64,000 nt of DNA, taken from contig NZ_CP109467.1 in the NCBI RefSeq assembly GCF_036227325.1, positions 5,580,001 to 5,644,000 of the forward strand, written 5' to 3'. Position 1 is the stretch's first letter. Every line of letters begins with the position of its first letter. This DNA comes from Streptomyces sp. NBC_01465 (GTDB lineage Bacteria; Actinomycetota; Actinomycetes; Streptomycetales; Streptomycetaceae). Below are positions 41,469 to 50,140 of this stretch, piece after piece. A program made the position numbers and the translations under genes. The notes beneath the pieces are model-generated. The model was not told the origin of the DNA. It worked only from the letters and a program-made list of their open reading frames with translations, and made no database searches.

Positions 41469-42874
41469 TTGGCAGTGCCGCCCTCGGGGTCACCCTCGCC
41501 GTTGTCGTCCTTGGGGCGGTTCTGGTCGGCCGCCTCGCCCAGCATCTTGTCCAGCTCCGAGAAGTCGAGCTGCTCGTGGTGGACAAAACCGTCCGGGTCG
41601 TCCAGGTCGGTCGCCGTCGGCAGCATGTCCGGGTGCTCCCAGAGCGCGTCGCGCCCGTCGACACCCCGCGCGTCGGTGAGCGAGGCCCACAGCCGCGACG
41701 CGTCCCGCAGCCGGCGCGGACGCAGCTCCAGGCCGATCAGCGTGGCGAAGGTCTGCTCGGCGGGACCGCCGGACGCCCGGCGCCTGCGCAGCGTCTCGCG
41801 CAGCGCGTCAGCCGACGTCAACCGGGACTTCGCGGCCTCGTGCACCACCGCGTCGACCCAGCCCTCGACCAGTGCGAGCGCCGTCTCCAGACGGGCCAGC
41901 GCGGCCTTCTGCTCCGGCGTGTCCTCCGGCTGGAACATGCCCTGCTGGAGCGCCTCCTGCAGCTGCTCGGGGGACTGCGGGTCGAACTGCCCGACCACGT
42001 CCTCCAGCTTGCTGGTGTCGACCTTGATCCCGCGGGCGTACCCCTCGACCGCGCCGAACAGATGCGAGCGCAGCCACGGCACATGGGCGAAGAGCCGCTG
42101 GTGGGCGGCCTCGCGCAGCGCCAGATACAGCCGCACCTCGTTCTTGTCGATGCCCAGGTCCTTGCCGAGGGCCTCCACGTTCAGGGGCAGCAGCGCGGCC
42201 TTGCCGGCCGGACCGAGCGGCAGACCGATGTCGGTCGAGCCGACGACCTCGCCCGCGAGCACGCCCACGGCCTGGCCGATCTGCTGGCCGAACATGGCGC
42301 CGCCCATGGAGCGCATCATGCCGAGCAGCGGGCCCGCCATGGCCTGCATCTCCTCGGGCAGCACACCGCCCATGGCCGCGCCGACACGCTCGGCGACCGG
42401 GTCCACGAGCTCCTTCCACACCGGGAGGGTCGCCTCGACCCACTCGGCGCGGCTCCAGGCCACGGCCGTGCTCGCACCCGAGGGCAGCGAGGTCGCGCCG
42501 TCCAGCCACAGGTCCGCCAGGCGCAGGGCCTCCTGCACCGCAGCCGTCTCGGCCGGGCCGACACTCGCGTCCTTGGTGCCGTCGGCGGTGCCCTGGGCGA
42601 CCGTCTGACGTGCGATGTCCTTGGCCATGTCCCAGTTCACGGGACCGCCCTCGTAACTGAGCATCTGGCCGAGCTGCTGGAAGGCCGCGCCCAGGTCGTT
42701 CGGGTTCATCGACCCGAACATCGCGGCGAAGGGATTGTCGCCTCCGGCACCGGGACCGAACCCGAAGGGATTCGCCGGGCCCTGGCCACCGCCCTGGCCG
42801 CCCTTGCTCTTGCCGTCGTCGCCGTCCTCCGGCTCCTCCGGCGGAAGGCCGAATCCGAATGGGGTGTCACTCAC
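41465..42874 (-). CDS. Zincin-like metalloprotease (DUF2342 family)
   Basis: A 469-residue protein of the actinobacterial zincin-like family. The N-terminus is Gly/Pro-rich with repeated NPFGFG and NPFAAMFG. The core has GLPLGPAGKAALLPLNVEAL and the presumed active site LREAAHQRLFAHVPWLRSHL near residue 245 (E-x2-H in place of HExxH). The C-terminus is acidic. The mycobacterial counterpart (Rv3195) keeps the same neighbourhood. No signal peptide; cytoplasmic. GTG 42874 gives MSDTPFGFG. Proteolytic activity is inferred from the fold only. Confidence 0.85.
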   Translation of the reverse strand: MSDTPFGFGLPPEEPEDGDDGKSKGGQGGGQGPANPFGFGPGAGGDNPFAAMFGSMNPNDLGAAFQQLGQMLSYEGGPVNWDMAKDIARQTVAQGTADGTKDASVGPAETAAVQEALRLADLWLDGATSLPSGASTAVAWSRAEWVEATLPVWKELVDPVAERVGAAMGGVLPEEMQAMAGPLLGMMRSMGGAMFGQQIGQAVGVLAGEVVGSTDIGLPLGPAGKAALLPLNVEALGKDLGIDKNEVRLYLALREAAHQRLFAHVPWLRSHLFGAVEGYARGIKVDTSKLEDVVGQFDPQSPEQLQEALQQGMFQPEDTPEQKAALARLETALALVEGWVDAVVHEAAKSRLTSADALRETLRRRRASGGPAEQTFATLIGLELRPRRLRDASRLWASLTDARGVDGRDALWEHPDMLPTATDLDDPDGFVHHEQLDFSELDKMLGEAADQNRPKDDNGEGDPEGGTAK

Positions 42875-43067
42875 GGGTTTCCTCGGCTCGTAGGGCCGCC
42901 GACCGGACGGTCGACAGCGGCTTGCCCGACTACACAACCAGCGTAAGGGCGTGCCCCGCTTTCGGGCTCGGTGCTCCGCCGACTCACGGCCTGCGGCAGG
43001 ATGGACGCCACCTGGTCCGTACGTGTCGTTTCGCGTACGTACTGAAGACAACCGCTGGAGACGCCCG

Positions 43068-44177
43068 GTGAGTTCCCCAGATCCGCAGGTTCGCGCAGCG
43101 CGAAACCTCTCAACCCCCACCCCCAAGGGGCCCGTCGTCGCGGTGACCGGCGCCGCCTCGGGAGTCGGTGCGCTGCTCACGGAGCGCCTCGCAGCCTCCG
43201 AGGAGATCAAGCAGGTCATCGCCATCGACGAGCGCCGGGGCGAGGTCTCCGAGGCGCAGTGGCAGATCCTGGACGTACGCGACCCGGCGATCGCCGAGAA
43301 GCTGCGCGGCGCAGACGTGGTGGTCCATCTCGCGCTCGATCTCGACCTGGAGACGGACCCCGCCGCCCGTACGGCCTACAACGTCCGTGGAACCCAGACC
43401 GTCCTGACGGCCGCCGCGGCGGCCGGGGTCCACCGGGTCGTGCTGTGCACCTCCGCGATGGTCTACGGAGCCCTCGAGGACAACGACATCCCGCTCTCCG
43501 AGGACGCCGAGCTGCGCGCGACCGCCGAGGCCACGGGTGTCGGCGACCTCCTGGAGATCGAACGCCTCGGCCGCCGCGCCCCGCGCGCCCACCCCGGCCT
43601 CCATGTCACGGTCGTCCGGCCCGCCGTCCTGGTGGGAGGCACGGACACCGCGCTGACCCGCTACTTCGAGTCGCCGCGCCTCCTGGTCGTCGCGGGCTCC
43701 CGCCCCACCTGGCAGTTCTGCCACGTCGAGGACCTGGTGAGCGCCCTGGAGTACGCCGTCCTGGAGAAGGTCGACGGCGAGTTCGCGGTCGGCTGCGACG
43801 GCTGGCTGGAGCAGGAGGAGGTCGAGGAGCTCAGCGGCATCCGCCGCATGGAGCTGCCGTCGGCGGTGGCGCTCGGAGCCGCCGCCCGGCTGCACCGGAT
43901 CGGCCTCACGCCCTCTCCCGCAGGTGATCTTGCGTACACGATGCACCCCTGGGTGGTCAGCGTCGGCCGCCTCCACGACGCGGGCTGGCGTCCGCAGTGG
44001 ACCAACGAGGAGGTCCTCGCGGAGCTCCTCGCCGAGGTCGCGGGCCGCCACACGGTGGCCGGCCGCCGGCTGGGCCGCAAGGACGCGACGGCCGCGGGTG
44101 CGGCGGGTGCGACGGTCGCGCTGCTGGGTGCGGCGGCCGTGGTGCGGCGCGCCAGGAAGGCGCGCCGGCGCATCTAG
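43068..44177 (+). CDS. SDR-fold protein with degenerate catalytic site and C-terminal helix
   Basis: A 369-residue extended-SDR fold. The nucleotide-binding motif TGAASGVG is near residue 27, and VVVHLALDLDLETD, YNVRGTQTVLTAAAAAGV and LCTSAMVYGAL follow the family order. Where active members have Tyr-x3-Lys, this one reads VGDLLEIERLGRR, so the catalytic pair appears to be lost. The C-terminus has a hydrophobic stretch (AAGAAGATVALLGAAAVV) followed by basic residues and could be a membrane anchor. GTG 43068 has TGGAG upstream. It may act as a binding or regulatory protein rather than an enzyme. Confidence 0.85.
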   Translation: MSSPDPQVRAARNLSTPTPKGPVVAVTGAASGVGALLTERLAASEEIKQVIAIDERRGEVSEAQWQILDVRDPAIAEKLRGADVVVHLALDLDLETDPAARTAYNVRGTQTVLTAAAAAGVHRVVLCTSAMVYGALEDNDIPLSEDAELRATAEATGVGDLLEIERLGRRAPRAHPGLHVTVVRPAVLVGGTDTALTRYFESPRLLVVAGSRPTWQFCHVEDLVSALEYAVLEKVDGEFAVGCDGWLEQEEVEELSGIRRMELPSAVALGAAARLHRIGLTPSPAGDLAYTMHPWVVSVGRLHDAGWRPQWTNEEVLAELLAEVAGRHTVAGRRLGRKDATAAGAAGATVALLGAAAVVRRARKARRRI

Positions 44178-44274
44178 TTGCCGGGCAACTGGTAGGAGGC
44201 TCCAACCGCGACACGTACGGGCCGGTCGAAAACGCCATTCCGCGATGTCAGTGCCGTACGGCACGATGGGCGCC

Positions 44275-44733
44275 ATGGCGAACACCCACGACCACCCGGG
44301 CGAGCAGGCCGCGCAGGACCCCATCCGGCTGCTGGAGATCCGCGACACCCCGCTGAGCCTGGACGAGGTCTTCCGGGCGGTCGGCGACGACGCGGCGGGC
44401 GGCACCGCGCTCTTCGTCGGCACCGTGCGCAACCACGACGGCGGCGCGGACGTCGACGCCCTCGGGTACTCCTGCCACCCCTCGGCCGAGGCGGAGATGC
44501 GACGCGTCGCCGAGAAGGTCACCGCGGAATATCCGGTACGGGCACTGGCCGCGGTCCACCGGGTGGGCGATCTCGCGGTGGGCGATCTCGCCGTCGTCGT
44601 CGCCGTCTCCTGCCCGCACCGCGGCGAGGCGTTCGAGGCCTGCCGCAAGCTGATCGACGACCTCAAGCACGAAGTCCCGATCTGGAAGCACCAGAAGTTC
44701 TCGGACGGTACAGACGAGTGGGTCGGCGCGTAG
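44275..44733 (+). CDS. moaE: Molybdopterin synthase catalytic subunit MoaE
   Basis: A 152-residue protein that with MoaD converts precursor Z to molybdopterin. Diagnostic segments: GGTALFVGTVRNHDGG near residue 43, LGYSCHPSAEAEM near 62, HRVGDLAVGDLAVVVAVSCPHRGEAFEACRKLIDDLKHEVPIWKHQKFSDG near 95-145, which holds the conserved catalytic Lys residues. ATG 44275 is chosen; in-frame ATGs at 44245 and 44266 are possible starts. No other molybdenum cofactor gene adjoins it, although moeZ, which sulfurates MoaD-type carriers, lies 35 kb upstream. Confidence 0.93.
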   Translation: MANTHDHPGEQAAQDPIRLLEIRDTPLSLDEVFRAVGDDAAGGTALFVGTVRNHDGGADVDALGYSCHPSAEAEMRRVAEKVTAEYPVRALAAVHRVGDLAVGDLAVVVAVSCPHRGEAFEACRKLIDDLKHEVPIWKHQKFSDGTDEWVGA

Positions 44734-44785
44734 CGCCGTCGTTGAGGGGCGGTGGTCGGGTGACGGGAGGGCGGGTCGGGGCCTG

Positions 44786-44815
44786 TTGACCCACGAGCGC
44801 GGATTTGCGTAACCG
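44786..44815 (+). promoter_or_regulatory. Candidate promoter for the small membrane protein
   Basis: TTGACC (44786-44791) and TAACCG (44810-44815) are 18 bases apart, upstream of the 52-residue protein gene. A 12-bp perfect palindrome TGCTGATCAGCA (44855-44866) lies between this promoter and the gene and could be an operator. Confidence 0.4.
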
Positions 44816-44897
44816 GACCCCAGCAACGAGCGTTGAACCAGTGGATGGTTAATCTGCTGATCAGCACGTTCTGCACGCACGGGGCACGGAGGTCGGA

Positions 44898-45056
44898 ATG
44901 GCGGCACTCGCCTGGTTGCTGATTCCGCTGCTGGCCGCCGTCGGCGCCGCGATATGGGGCAGCTGGGCCGGCCGGCACCGCACGACCGGAGACGTCTCCG
45001 AACTGGCCGGATACGCCCGGTTCCGCGAGGCGATGGAGAAGGAACACAGCGCCTGA
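44898..45056 (+). CDS. Small membrane protein of 52 residues
   Basis: ATG 44898 with CACGGAGG upstream gives 52 residues: one transmembrane helix (about residues 4-22, LAWLLIPLLAAVGAAIWGSW), then a basic GRHRTT turn and a short amphipathic tail with FREAMEKEHSA. A good ribosome site, a candidate promoter and the helix-plus-tail design support a real gene. Function unknown; it precedes the PDZ/Lon-like protease gene by 63 bases and could be a partner or substrate. Confidence 0.7.
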   Translation: MAALAWLLIPLLAAVGAAIWGSWAGRHRTTGDVSELAGYARFREAMEKEHSA

Positions 45057-45107
45057 GCAGGGACCCGTACGGACCGGCCCCAGCGGTGCGCTGACAGACC
45101 CGTCCCG

Positions 45108-45122
45108 TACTGTCGTTCCATG
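45108..45122 (+). promoter_or_regulatory. -10 box of a probable leaderless protease transcript
   Basis: TACTGT (45108-45113) lies six bases before ATG 45120, without a ribosome site. Confidence 0.55.
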
Positions 45123-46220
45123 CCACGCCGCACCGCGACGATGCTCGCCTCCACCCTGGTCCTCATCGCGCTGCTCTGCGCCGGAGTGCTCATCAAAGTT
45201 CCGTACGCGGAGATGAGCCCGGGACCGACGGTCAACACCCTCGGCGAGGTGAACGGCCAGCCCGTACTGAACATTTCCGGCCACCAGACCTATCCGACCT
45301 CCGGTCACCTCAACATGACGACGGTCAGGGTCACCGGCGCGGACTACAACATGAACCTCGTCGAGGCGGTCTACGGCTGGCTGGCACACGACAACCTCGT
45401 GGTGCCGCACAACACCCTCTACCCGGACGGGAAGACGGAGCAGCAGTCCACCCAGGAGAACGCCGAGGAGTTCAGCCAGTCCCAGGAGAGCGCCAAGGTC
45501 GCGGCGCTCACGGAGCTGAACATCCCAGTGAAGACCCGGGTCGTGGTCTCCACGGTCGTCAAGGACAGCCCCGCCGAGGGCAAACTGCACGCCGGTGACG
45601 TCATCAAGTCCGTCGACGGCACGGTCGTCAAGGAGCCCAAGGACGTCGCGAAGCTGGTGACCAAGCGCGACCCCGGCCAGGAGGTCGTGTTCACCATCGT
45701 CCCGGCGAAGAAGGCGGCAGCGGCGGAGAAGGCCGGCAAGGAGGCGACGGAGACGGAGAAGGTCGCCATCACCACGAAGAAGGCCACCGACCCCGACACC
45801 GGGAAGTCCCGCGCGGTCGTCGGCATCACGGCCGGCACCGACCACACGTTCCCGTTCACCATCGACATCTCGCTCGCCGACGTCGGCGGTCCGAGCGCGG
45901 GCCTGATGTTCTCCCTCGGCATCGTGGACAAGCTCTCGCCGGGTGAACTGACGGGCGGCAAGTTCATCGCGGGCACCGGCACCATCGACGACAAGGGCGT
46001 CGTGGGCCCGATCGGCGGTATCGAGATGAAGCTGATCGCCGCGCGCAACGCGGGCGCCGAGTACTTCCTGACGCCGAGCGAGAACTGCGCGGACGCCGCT
46101 TCCGACACCCCCTCCGGCCTCAAGCTGGTGAAGGTGAAGAACATCGACGACGCGACGAAGTCGCTCGCCAAGATCCGTGCGGGGGAGACGGCCGGCCTGC
46201 CGAGCTGCTCGGCAAGCTAG
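45120..46220 (+). CDS. Membrane-anchored PDZ/Lon-like protease
   Basis: A 366-residue protein with one N-terminal helix (residues 5-25), an extracytoplasmic PDZ domain (about 115-200: VVSTVVKDSPAEGKLHAGDVIKSVDGT) and a C-terminal Lon-type protease domain. The catalytic dyad is Ser259 (GGPSAGLM) and Lys304 (GGIEMKL). The ATPase part of Lon is absent. Homologues (Rv3194c) are next to UPF0182 genes, as here. The start is ATG 45120 with a leaderless-type -10 box. Likely role: surveillance or processing of exported proteins. Confidence 0.94.
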   Translation: MPRRTATMLASTLVLIALLCAGVLIKVPYAEMSPGPTVNTLGEVNGQPVLNISGHQTYPTSGHLNMTTVRVTGADYNMNLVEAVYGWLAHDNLVVPHNTLYPDGKTEQQSTQENAEEFSQSQESAKVAALTELNIPVKTRVVVSTVVKDSPAEGKLHAGDVIKSVDGTVVKEPKDVAKLVTKRDPGQEVVFTIVPAKKAAAAEKAGKEATETEKVAITTKKATDPDTGKSRAVVGITAGTDHTFPFTIDISLADVGGPSAGLMFSLGIVDKLSPGELTGGKFIAGTGTIDDKGVVGPIGGIEMKLIAARNAGAEYFLTPSENCADAASDTPSGLKLVKVKNIDDATKSLAKIRAGETAGLPSCSAS

Positions 46221-46241
46221 CCGGCCGTTCTCCCCACGGAG

Positions 46242-46802
46242 TTACGCCTCGAAGGTGGCGGCCAGCGCCTCGGCGAGCCCGGGCACCAGGTCGGCGCCCG
46301 TGAGGACGTCGTTCGGGGAGTCCTTCTCGCGCAGCCGCAGCGCCGATTCGCGCTTGCCGTTGCGCAGCACGGCCACGGTCATGCGCACTTCCTGGCGCTC
46401 AGGGTGCTTGGCCACCCATGCGGCCAGCTGCTTGTCGTTCATCCCTTCCGGTACGGACGACTCCGCGGACGGCGGGAGCATCAGCCGCTCCACCGTCATC
46501 GCGCACCCGGCCACCGCGTCGGGCCAGGCGATCGTGCCGAGGAATTCGTCGAGCGGGGTGGAGGCGGGGATCTCGTCCTGCTCCACCGGAGTCAGCCCGG
46601 CAGGGGCCGGGCCTTCGGTGTCGAGGCCGAGCTGGGCGGCGATGCCCGGCTCCTGGGAACGGAGTTTCGCGGTGTCGACGAGGGCGAAGAGACGGGCCGG
46701 CTGGTCCCAGCCGAGCCCGGACGCGTACTCGTCGATTTCGAGCACCGCGACGGTCAGCGGGCTCGCGGCCATCGGGGAACCTGAGGGGGTCGTGTTGGAC
46801 AT
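46242..46802 (-). CDS. PPA1309 family protein
   Basis: A 186-residue actinobacterial protein of the PPA1309 family: PLTVAVLEIDEYASGLGWDQPARLFALVDT near residues 15-44, then ERLMLPPSAESSVPEGM, AWVAKHPERQEVRMTVAVLRNGKRESALRLREKDS and VLTGADLVPGLAEAL. It is cytoplasmic with no catalytic motif known. ATG 46802 starts MSNTTPSGSP. It converges on the PDZ/Lon-like gene and diverges from UPF0182, as is common in actinobacteria. Confidence 0.9.
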   Translation of the reverse strand: MSNTTPSGSPMAASPLTVAVLEIDEYASGLGWDQPARLFALVDTAKLRSQEPGIAAQLGLDTEGPAPAGLTPVEQDEIPASTPLDEFLGTIAWPDAVAGCAMTVERLMLPPSAESSVPEGMNDKQLAAWVAKHPERQEVRMTVAVLRNGKRESALRLREKDSPNDVLTGADLVPGLAEALAATFEA

Positions 46803-46926
46803 GGTCAATATCCTGCCCTCTTCCACCCCGGGAACGGGAACTGAGTAAAGCCTCAGTAAGTTGCATGAGTGGGCTCTACGATCGCGGGGCCCGCTCGACA
46901 CGACCGCGAACTTCGAGGTGCGCACG

Positions 46927-49806
46927 TTGGCTTTCCAGATGCCGGACCGCGGCGGAGGCCCGACCGGGCCACGGATCAGAGTGGGCCGGCCCTCCCGGCG
47001 CGCCCGGACCCTGCTCATGACACTGGGCGTCCTGGCCGTACTGGCCATGGCGTTCGTCATGTTCGCGGGGTTCTGGACCGACTGGCTCTGGTACCGCTCC
47101 GTCCACTACTCGTCGGTCTTCACCACCACCCTGTGGACCAAGATCGGCCTCTTCCTCGTCTTCGGCCTGCTCATGGCGGCCGCGGTCGGCGTGAACATCT
47201 GGCTGGCGCACCGGCTGCGGCCGCCGCTCAGCGCGATGTCCATGGAGCAGCAGTCGCTCGACCGCTACCGGATGGGCATCCAGCCGTTCAAGAAGTGGCT
47301 GCTGCTCGGGATCACCGCGCTGGTCGGCCTGATCGCGGGCGCTTCCGCGTCGGGCCAGTGGCGCACCTGGCTGATGTACGTCAACGGTGTGTCCTTCGAC
47401 CAGAAGGACCCCCAGTTCCATCTGGACGTGTCGTTCTACGCCTTCGACCTGCCCTGGTACCGCTTCCTGCTCGGCTTCGGCTTCGCGGCCGCCGTGCTCT
47501 CGCTGATCGCCGCCGCCCTCGTGCACTACCTGTACGGCGGACTGCGCGTCACGAGCCCCGGAGCGCGCGCCACGGCGGCCGCCACCGGCCACCTCTCGGT
47601 GCTGCTCGGCATCTTCGTCACGCTCAAGGCCGTCGCGTACTGGCTCGACCGGTACGGCCTCGCGGTGAAGTCCAGTGACTTCAAGGCCACCGGCAACTGG
47701 ACGGGTCTGCGGTACGTCGACGCCAACGCCTATCTCCCGGCGAAGACGATCCTGTTCTGCATCGCGGTCATCTGCGCCCTGCTGTTCTTCGCGACGCTCT
47801 GGCGCCGCACCTGGCAGCTTCCGATGATCGGCTTCGGCCTGATGGTGCTCTCGGCGATCCTCATCGGCGGGCTCTACCCGGCGATCGTGCAGAAGTTCAC
47901 GGTCCAGCCGAACGAGCAGGCCAAGGAAGCGCCGTACATCCAGAAGAACATCGATGCCACCCGTGAGGCGTACCAGATCGCAGACACGGACGTCGTCGAC
48001 TACTCGGGCAAGAGCAGCACCAAGGACACCGCCAAGCAGCGTGCGGACGCCGATCTGGCCGCCAGCTACCGGCTGATCGACCCGAACGTCGTCTCGCCGA
48101 CGTTCCAGCAGCTGGAGCAGAAGCGTAAGTACTACGGCTTCCCGGCGACCCTGGACGTCGACCGCTACAAGGGCCAGGACACGGTCATCGGTCTGCGCGA
48201 GCTGAACATCGCGGGCATCCAGAAGCACAACTGGATCAACGACCACTTCACCTACACCCACGGCTACGGCGCGATCACGGCCAAGGGCACGGCCACCGAC
48301 TCCAACGGCGCACCGGTCTTCACGGAGTCCGGTCTGCCGACCACGGGCAACCTCGGTGAGTACCAGCAGCGGATCTACTACGGCGAGAAGACCACGCAGT
48401 ACTCGATCGTCGGCGGTCCGCAGAAGGAGCTCGACTACGAGGACAACGGCGAGAAGACCACCAGCTACGCCGGCAAGAGCGGGGTCAGCCTCTCCAACCC
48501 GTTCAACCGGGCCGCGTACGCCGTGACCCTCGGCGAACCGCAGATCCTCTACTCCGGGGCCATCGGCGAGGGATCGAAGATCCTCTACAACCGCACCCCG
48601 AAGCAGCGCGTCGAGGCGGTGGCCCCCTGGCTCACCATCGACGGCGACGCCTATCCGGCGGTGGTCGGCGGGCAGATCCAGTGGGTGGTCGACGCCTACA
48701 CGACGACCAACGGCTACCCGTACGCGTCGCGTACGACGCTCGGTGACACCACGGCCGACTCGCTGACCGACAACCAGCGGGCGGTGGTCGCCCAGCAGAA
48801 CCAGGTCAACTACATCCGCAACTCGGTGAAGGCGACCGTCGACGCGTACACCGGCGACGTCAAGCTCTACCAGTGGGACGAGAAGGACCCGGTCCTCAAG
48901 ACCTGGATGAAGGCGTTCCCCGGCACGGTCAAGGACAAGAGCGAGATCCCCACGGATCTGATGTCCCATCTCCGGTACCCGCAGGACATGTTCAAGGTCC
49001 AGCGGGAGCTGCTGACGCGCTACCACGTCACCGACCCGAAGCAGTTCTACAGCGGCAGTGACGCCTGGCAGGTCCCCAACGACCCGACCACCAAGGACAA
49101 CCGGGCCGTACCGCCGTACTACCTGTCGATGAAGATGCCCGGGCAGAAGGGCGACGGCCAGCAGTTCTCGCTGACCACCACCTTCACTCCGAGCGGCCGG
49201 CCGAACCTGGGCGGATTCATGGCGGTCGACGCCGACGCGGCCAGCCCTGACTACGGCAAGATCAGACTACTGAGAGTCACGTCCGAGGTGCCAGGTCCCG
49301 AACAGGTGCAGAACAAGCTCAACGGTCTGCCGGCGGTTGCCAACTTTGTGCGCGACATGAAGGGCGCCGACTCGGACATCGAGTACGGAAACCTGCTGAC
49401 GGTGCCGCTCGACGGCGGATTCCTGTACGTCGAGCCGGTGTACGCCCAGGGCAACAACTCGCACTATCCGCTGCTGAAGAAGGTGGCCGTCTCGTACGCG
49501 GACGCCGATTCTCCGGACGGCGACACCACCGCGTTCGCGAACACGCTGAGTGAGGCGCTGAACGAGGTCTTCGGGGTGGACGGGACGGGCACCACGACCC
49601 CACCGGACACGGGCACCACACCGCCGCCCGCCACGGGCGGCAACGCCACCGCCAAGCAGGCCATCGCCGATGCGCAGAAGGCGTACGACGACGGTCAGGC
49701 GGCGCTGAAGAAGGGCGACTGGGAGGCGTACGGCAAGGCGCAGACCGCCCTGCAGGACGCTCTGCAGCGCGCCGCGGACGCCGAGGCGAAGGCCAAGAAG
49801 AGCTGA
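46927..49806 (+). CDS. UPF0182 family membrane protein
   Basis: A 959-residue protein with about seven transmembrane helices in the first 330 residues (the first is [22 protein letters not shown]), then a large extracytoplasmic domain ([40 protein letters not shown] and DPEFYS-like QFYSGSD), a [12 protein letters not shown] linker, and a C-terminal coiled segment rich in Ala, Lys and Asp. The family is conserved in actinobacteria and cyanobacteria; function is unknown. TTG 46927 is chosen because GAGGTG sits six bases upstream; the ATG at 46939 is the alternative. The neighbourhood matches Rv3193c. Confidence 0.93.
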   Translation: MAFQMPDRGGGPTGPRIRVGRPSRRARTLLMTLGVLAVLAMAFVMFAGFWTDWLWYRSVHYSSVFTTTLWTKIGLFLVFGLLMAAAVGVNIWLAHRLRPPLSAMSMEQQSLDRYRMGIQPFKKWLLLGITALVGLIAGASASGQWRTWLMYVNGVSFDQKDPQFHLDVSFYAFDLPWYRFLLGFGFAAAVLSLIAAALVHYLYGGLRVTSPGARATAAATGHLSVLLGIFVTLKAVAYWLDRYGLAVKSSDFKATGNWTGLRYVDANAYLPAKTILFCIAVICALLFFATLWRRTWQLPMIGFGLMVLSAILIGGLYPAIVQKFTVQPNEQAKEAPYIQKNIDATREAYQIADTDVVDYSGKSSTKDTAKQRADADLAASYRLIDPNVVSPTFQQLEQKRKYYGFPATLDVDRYKGQDTVIGLRELNIAGIQKHNWINDHFTYTHGYGAITAKGTATDSNGAPVFTESGLPTTGNLGEYQQRIYYGEKTTQYSIVGGPQKELDYEDNGEKTTSYAGKSGVSLSNPFNRAAYAVTLGEPQILYSGAIGEGSKILYNRTPKQRVEAVAPWLTIDGDAYPAVVGGQIQWVVDAYTTTNGYPYASRTTLGDTTADSLTDNQRAVVAQQNQVNYIRNSVKATVDAYTGDVKLYQWDEKDPVLKTWMKAFPGTVKDKSEIPTDLMSHLRYPQDMFKVQRELLTRYHVTDPKQFYSGSDAWQVPNDPTTKDNRAVPPYYLSMKMPGQKGDGQQFSLTTTFTPSGRPNLGGFMAVDADAASPDYGKIRLLRVTSEVPGPEQVQNKLNGLPAVANFVRDMKGADSDIEYGNLLTVPLDGGFLYVEPVYAQGNNSHYPLLKKVAVSYADADSPDGDTTAFANTLSEALNEVFGVDGTGTTTPPDTGTTPPPATGGNATAKQAIADAQKAYDDGQAALKKGDWEAYGKAQTALQDALQRAADAEAKAKKS

Positions 49807-49829
49807 GAAGGACCCACCCCGCGTCGTGG

Positions 49830-49835
49830 TACGGT
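49830..49835 (+). promoter_or_regulatory. -10 box of the first initiator tRNA gene
   Basis: TACGGT lies 13 bases before the 5' end of the tRNA. The second copy has TAAGGT at 51972-51977, 12 bases before its tRNA. Confidence 0.5.
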
Positions 49836-49848
49836 TGAAACACAACGA

Positions 49849-49922
49849 CGCGGGGTGGAGCAGCTCGGTAGCTCGCTGGGCTCATAACCCAGAGGTCGCA
49901 GGTTCAAATCCTGTCCCCGCTA
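49849..49922 (+). tRNA. Initiator tRNA-Met (CAT), copy 1
   Basis: A 74-base cloverleaf: acceptor CGCGGGG with CCCCGC, D arm GAGCAGCTCGGTAGCTC, anticodon loop CTCATAA, T arm GCAGGTTCAAATCCTGT. Initiator features: the first base pair is a mismatch (C1 with T72), and the anticodon stem has three G:C pairs (GGG/CCC). No CCA is encoded. The 79 bases from 49846 are identical to the second copy. Confidence 0.97.
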
Positions 49923-49933
49923 CTGAAGGCCTG

Positions 49934-49961
49934 GGCCCGGATCTCGGAAGAGATCCGGGCC
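49934..49961 (+). terminator. Terminator of tRNA-Met copy 1
   Basis: Twelve-base arms GGCCCGGATCTC and GAGATCCGGGCC with a GGAA loop, followed by TTCGTC. Confidence 0.88.
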
Positions 49962-50140
49962 TTCGTCATGCATATGGTCTTTTGCCTCTGTCATGTGACG
50001 GTCCGAAGAAGCCGCCGTGCGGGGGGAGTTGGGCCCGGAACGTGTTTGAGTTATCTCTCTGTGGGCATGTCGACAAAACGCTGAAGTGACCTCACTGGCT
50101 GCGGTATACCAGGTGTACGCGGGTTGCAGGTGGTGCGACG

